Assembly: GCA_003661105.1 (NCBI GenBank)
Contig: QMVM01000122.1
Span: 1-6,257 of the forward strand
DNA: 6,257 bases
Direction of reading: 5' to 3'
From: Methanosarcinales archaeon
GTDB lineage: Archaea > Halobacteriota > Methanosarcinia > Methanosarcinales > Methanogasteraceae
This document shows positions 5,791 through 6,257 of this stretch, piece after piece. Each line of letters opens with the position of its first letter. The stretch's first letter is position 1. A program made the position numbers and the translations under genes. The notes under the pieces were generated by a model. It was not told where the DNA came from. It ran no database searches and saw only the letters and a program-made list of their open reading frames with translations.

Positions 5791-6190
5791 TAATCTTTCC
5801 GATAGCAGATTGGAAAAATCTGTGGTGACCGTATCGAGTGGAGCTTGATAGCTGCACCTCCTGCTGCCGTTCGTGTTGTGGATGTGTGCTACGAGCGAGA
5901 TCGCCGTCGAGGAACCGGGTTTGTCGATGGGGCGGTTGGCGGGCTATCTGGATCAGACGAGGCTCGGATTGGTTTAGGGTGGTGGGAATAGTGTGGAGTT
6001 TATGATCGATGGCATGAACGGAGAGTCAAAGGAGGACCGCTGAGGTGTTTTCCGAACTGCGACTTGGTGGGTATATCCCCTTATGAATTAAAATTTCGTT
6101 AAACCCCATAACTTTGAGACTTTTTAATTTATTTTGGTCGGTTGAAAACATGGCGCCAACCCGACAAATACAGGTATTATTGTGTGGGTG
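5791..6190. other. Right-hand intergenic region, no confident gene
   Basis: I see no recognisable gene. On the plus strand a frame runs from ATG 5882 to TAG 5975-5977 (31 codons) and, past that TAG, to TGA 6041-6043 (53 codons in total). Its last codons include AAAGGAGGA (6028-6036), a perfect Shine-Dalgarno placed 9 bases before a GTG at 6045, but that frame closes after 13 codons at TGA 6084-6086. Positions about 6077-6135 are markedly AT-rich, with TTTTTAATTTATTTT at 6121-6135; this could be a terminator for a plus-strand transcript or a promoter facing right. These fragments suggest either chance or remains of a decayed operon. No homology is recognised. Confidence 0.3.
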
Positions 6191-6191
6191 T

Positions 6192-6257
6192 AATCAGTGA
6201 AATCGGTGTTAATCTGTGGCTAAAATAGTAGCAGCCACAGATTAACGCAGATGGACA
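6192..6257. repeat. Inverted repeat with AATCNGTG units, truncated by the window edge
   Basis: Three octamers of the form AATCNGTG occur in a row: AATCAGTG (6192-6199), AATCGGTG (6201-6208) and AATCTGTG (6211-6218). The last lies in a perfect 14-base inverted repeat (6208-6221 with 6233-6246, 11-base spacer). The pairing extends outward to 6202 and 6252 with one mismatch (6205/6249) and one G-U (6207/6247). The transcript of either strand would form a long hairpin. I recall AATCTGTG-type intergenic repeats in many unrelated bacterial and archaeal genomes, so this is probably a dispersed palindromic repeat, but I cannot check copy number. The right arm appears to continue past the window end. 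Confidence 0.75.

Noticed and set aside
5690..5857. N-terminal extension of the large membrane protein to a GTG at 5857
   Set aside because: The added 56 residues (MQLSSSTRYGHH...) have no signal-like or family-like character, GGAGG abuts the GTG with no spacing, and the TATA-like box at 5712-5719 would lie inside the coding region.
6045..6086. 13-codon GTG frame behind AAAGGAGGA, and a 16-codon ATG frame at 6150-6200
   Set aside because: The Shine-Dalgarno and the TATA-like spacing are attractive, but both frames are too short, show no recognisable product and could arise by chance.
1..6257. CRISPR array, tRNA, rRNA or intact insertion sequence
   Set aside because: No regularly spaced repeats, no tRNA-like folds and no transposase motifs were found; the only repeat structures are the 8-base tandem and the right-edge palindrome.

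Overview
The window looks like archaeal chromosome, most likely a cytochrome-bearing methanogen relative (Methanosarcinales, Syntrophoarchaeales or ANME-type Euryarchaeota). The evidence is cobamide synthesis (a CbiC homologue), a short archaeal-type ThiC, a surface protein with an S-layer-like domain and a PGF-CTERM-like tail, an exported multiheme cytochrome c rich in N-glycosylation sequons, and TATA-type promoters placed for leaderless or short-leader transcripts. The lineage is inferred; no rRNA or tRNA is present to settle it.

Layout. Positions 1-326 have no gene that can be called with confidence, only frames running off the left edge and a probable promoter for cbiC. Two rightward genes follow and overlap by 23 bases: the CbiC homologue (327-980) and a secreted, C-terminally anchored protein (958-1551). 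They converge on a leftward block that reads, in transcription order, a 679-residue membrane-anchored helical protein of unknown function (5689-3650), thiC (3663-2389, overlapping the previous gene by 14 bases), and, after a 96-base gap with its own strong ribosome binding site, a multiheme cytochrome c (2292-1597). An oligo-U stretch lies just beyond the cytochrome stop. Positions 5690-6257 contain no confident gene: there is a TATA-like promoter for the large gene, a G-rich tract, an AT-rich stretch and, at the right edge, an inverted repeat of a dispersed-repeat type built from AATCNGTG units.

How the genes relate. CbiC (corrin ring methyl migration) and ThiC (thiamine pyrimidine) are cofactor-synthesis enzymes. 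The other three products are membrane or surface proteins. No single pathway joins all five. The two tight pairings, cbiC with the surface protein and the large membrane protein with thiC, look like translational coupling rather than obvious functional partnership.

Most worth a second look: isoleucine where CbiC/CobH enzymes carry their catalytic histidine; a CX1CH motif in the cytochrome where a fourth heme site would be expected; an 8-base tandem duplication that switches the reading frame of the surface protein's C-terminal tail; and the unrecognised large membrane protein, which combines a helical stalk, a carboxypeptidase-regulatory-like beta domain and a novel C-terminus. I found no defence system, CRISPR array or intact mobile element.
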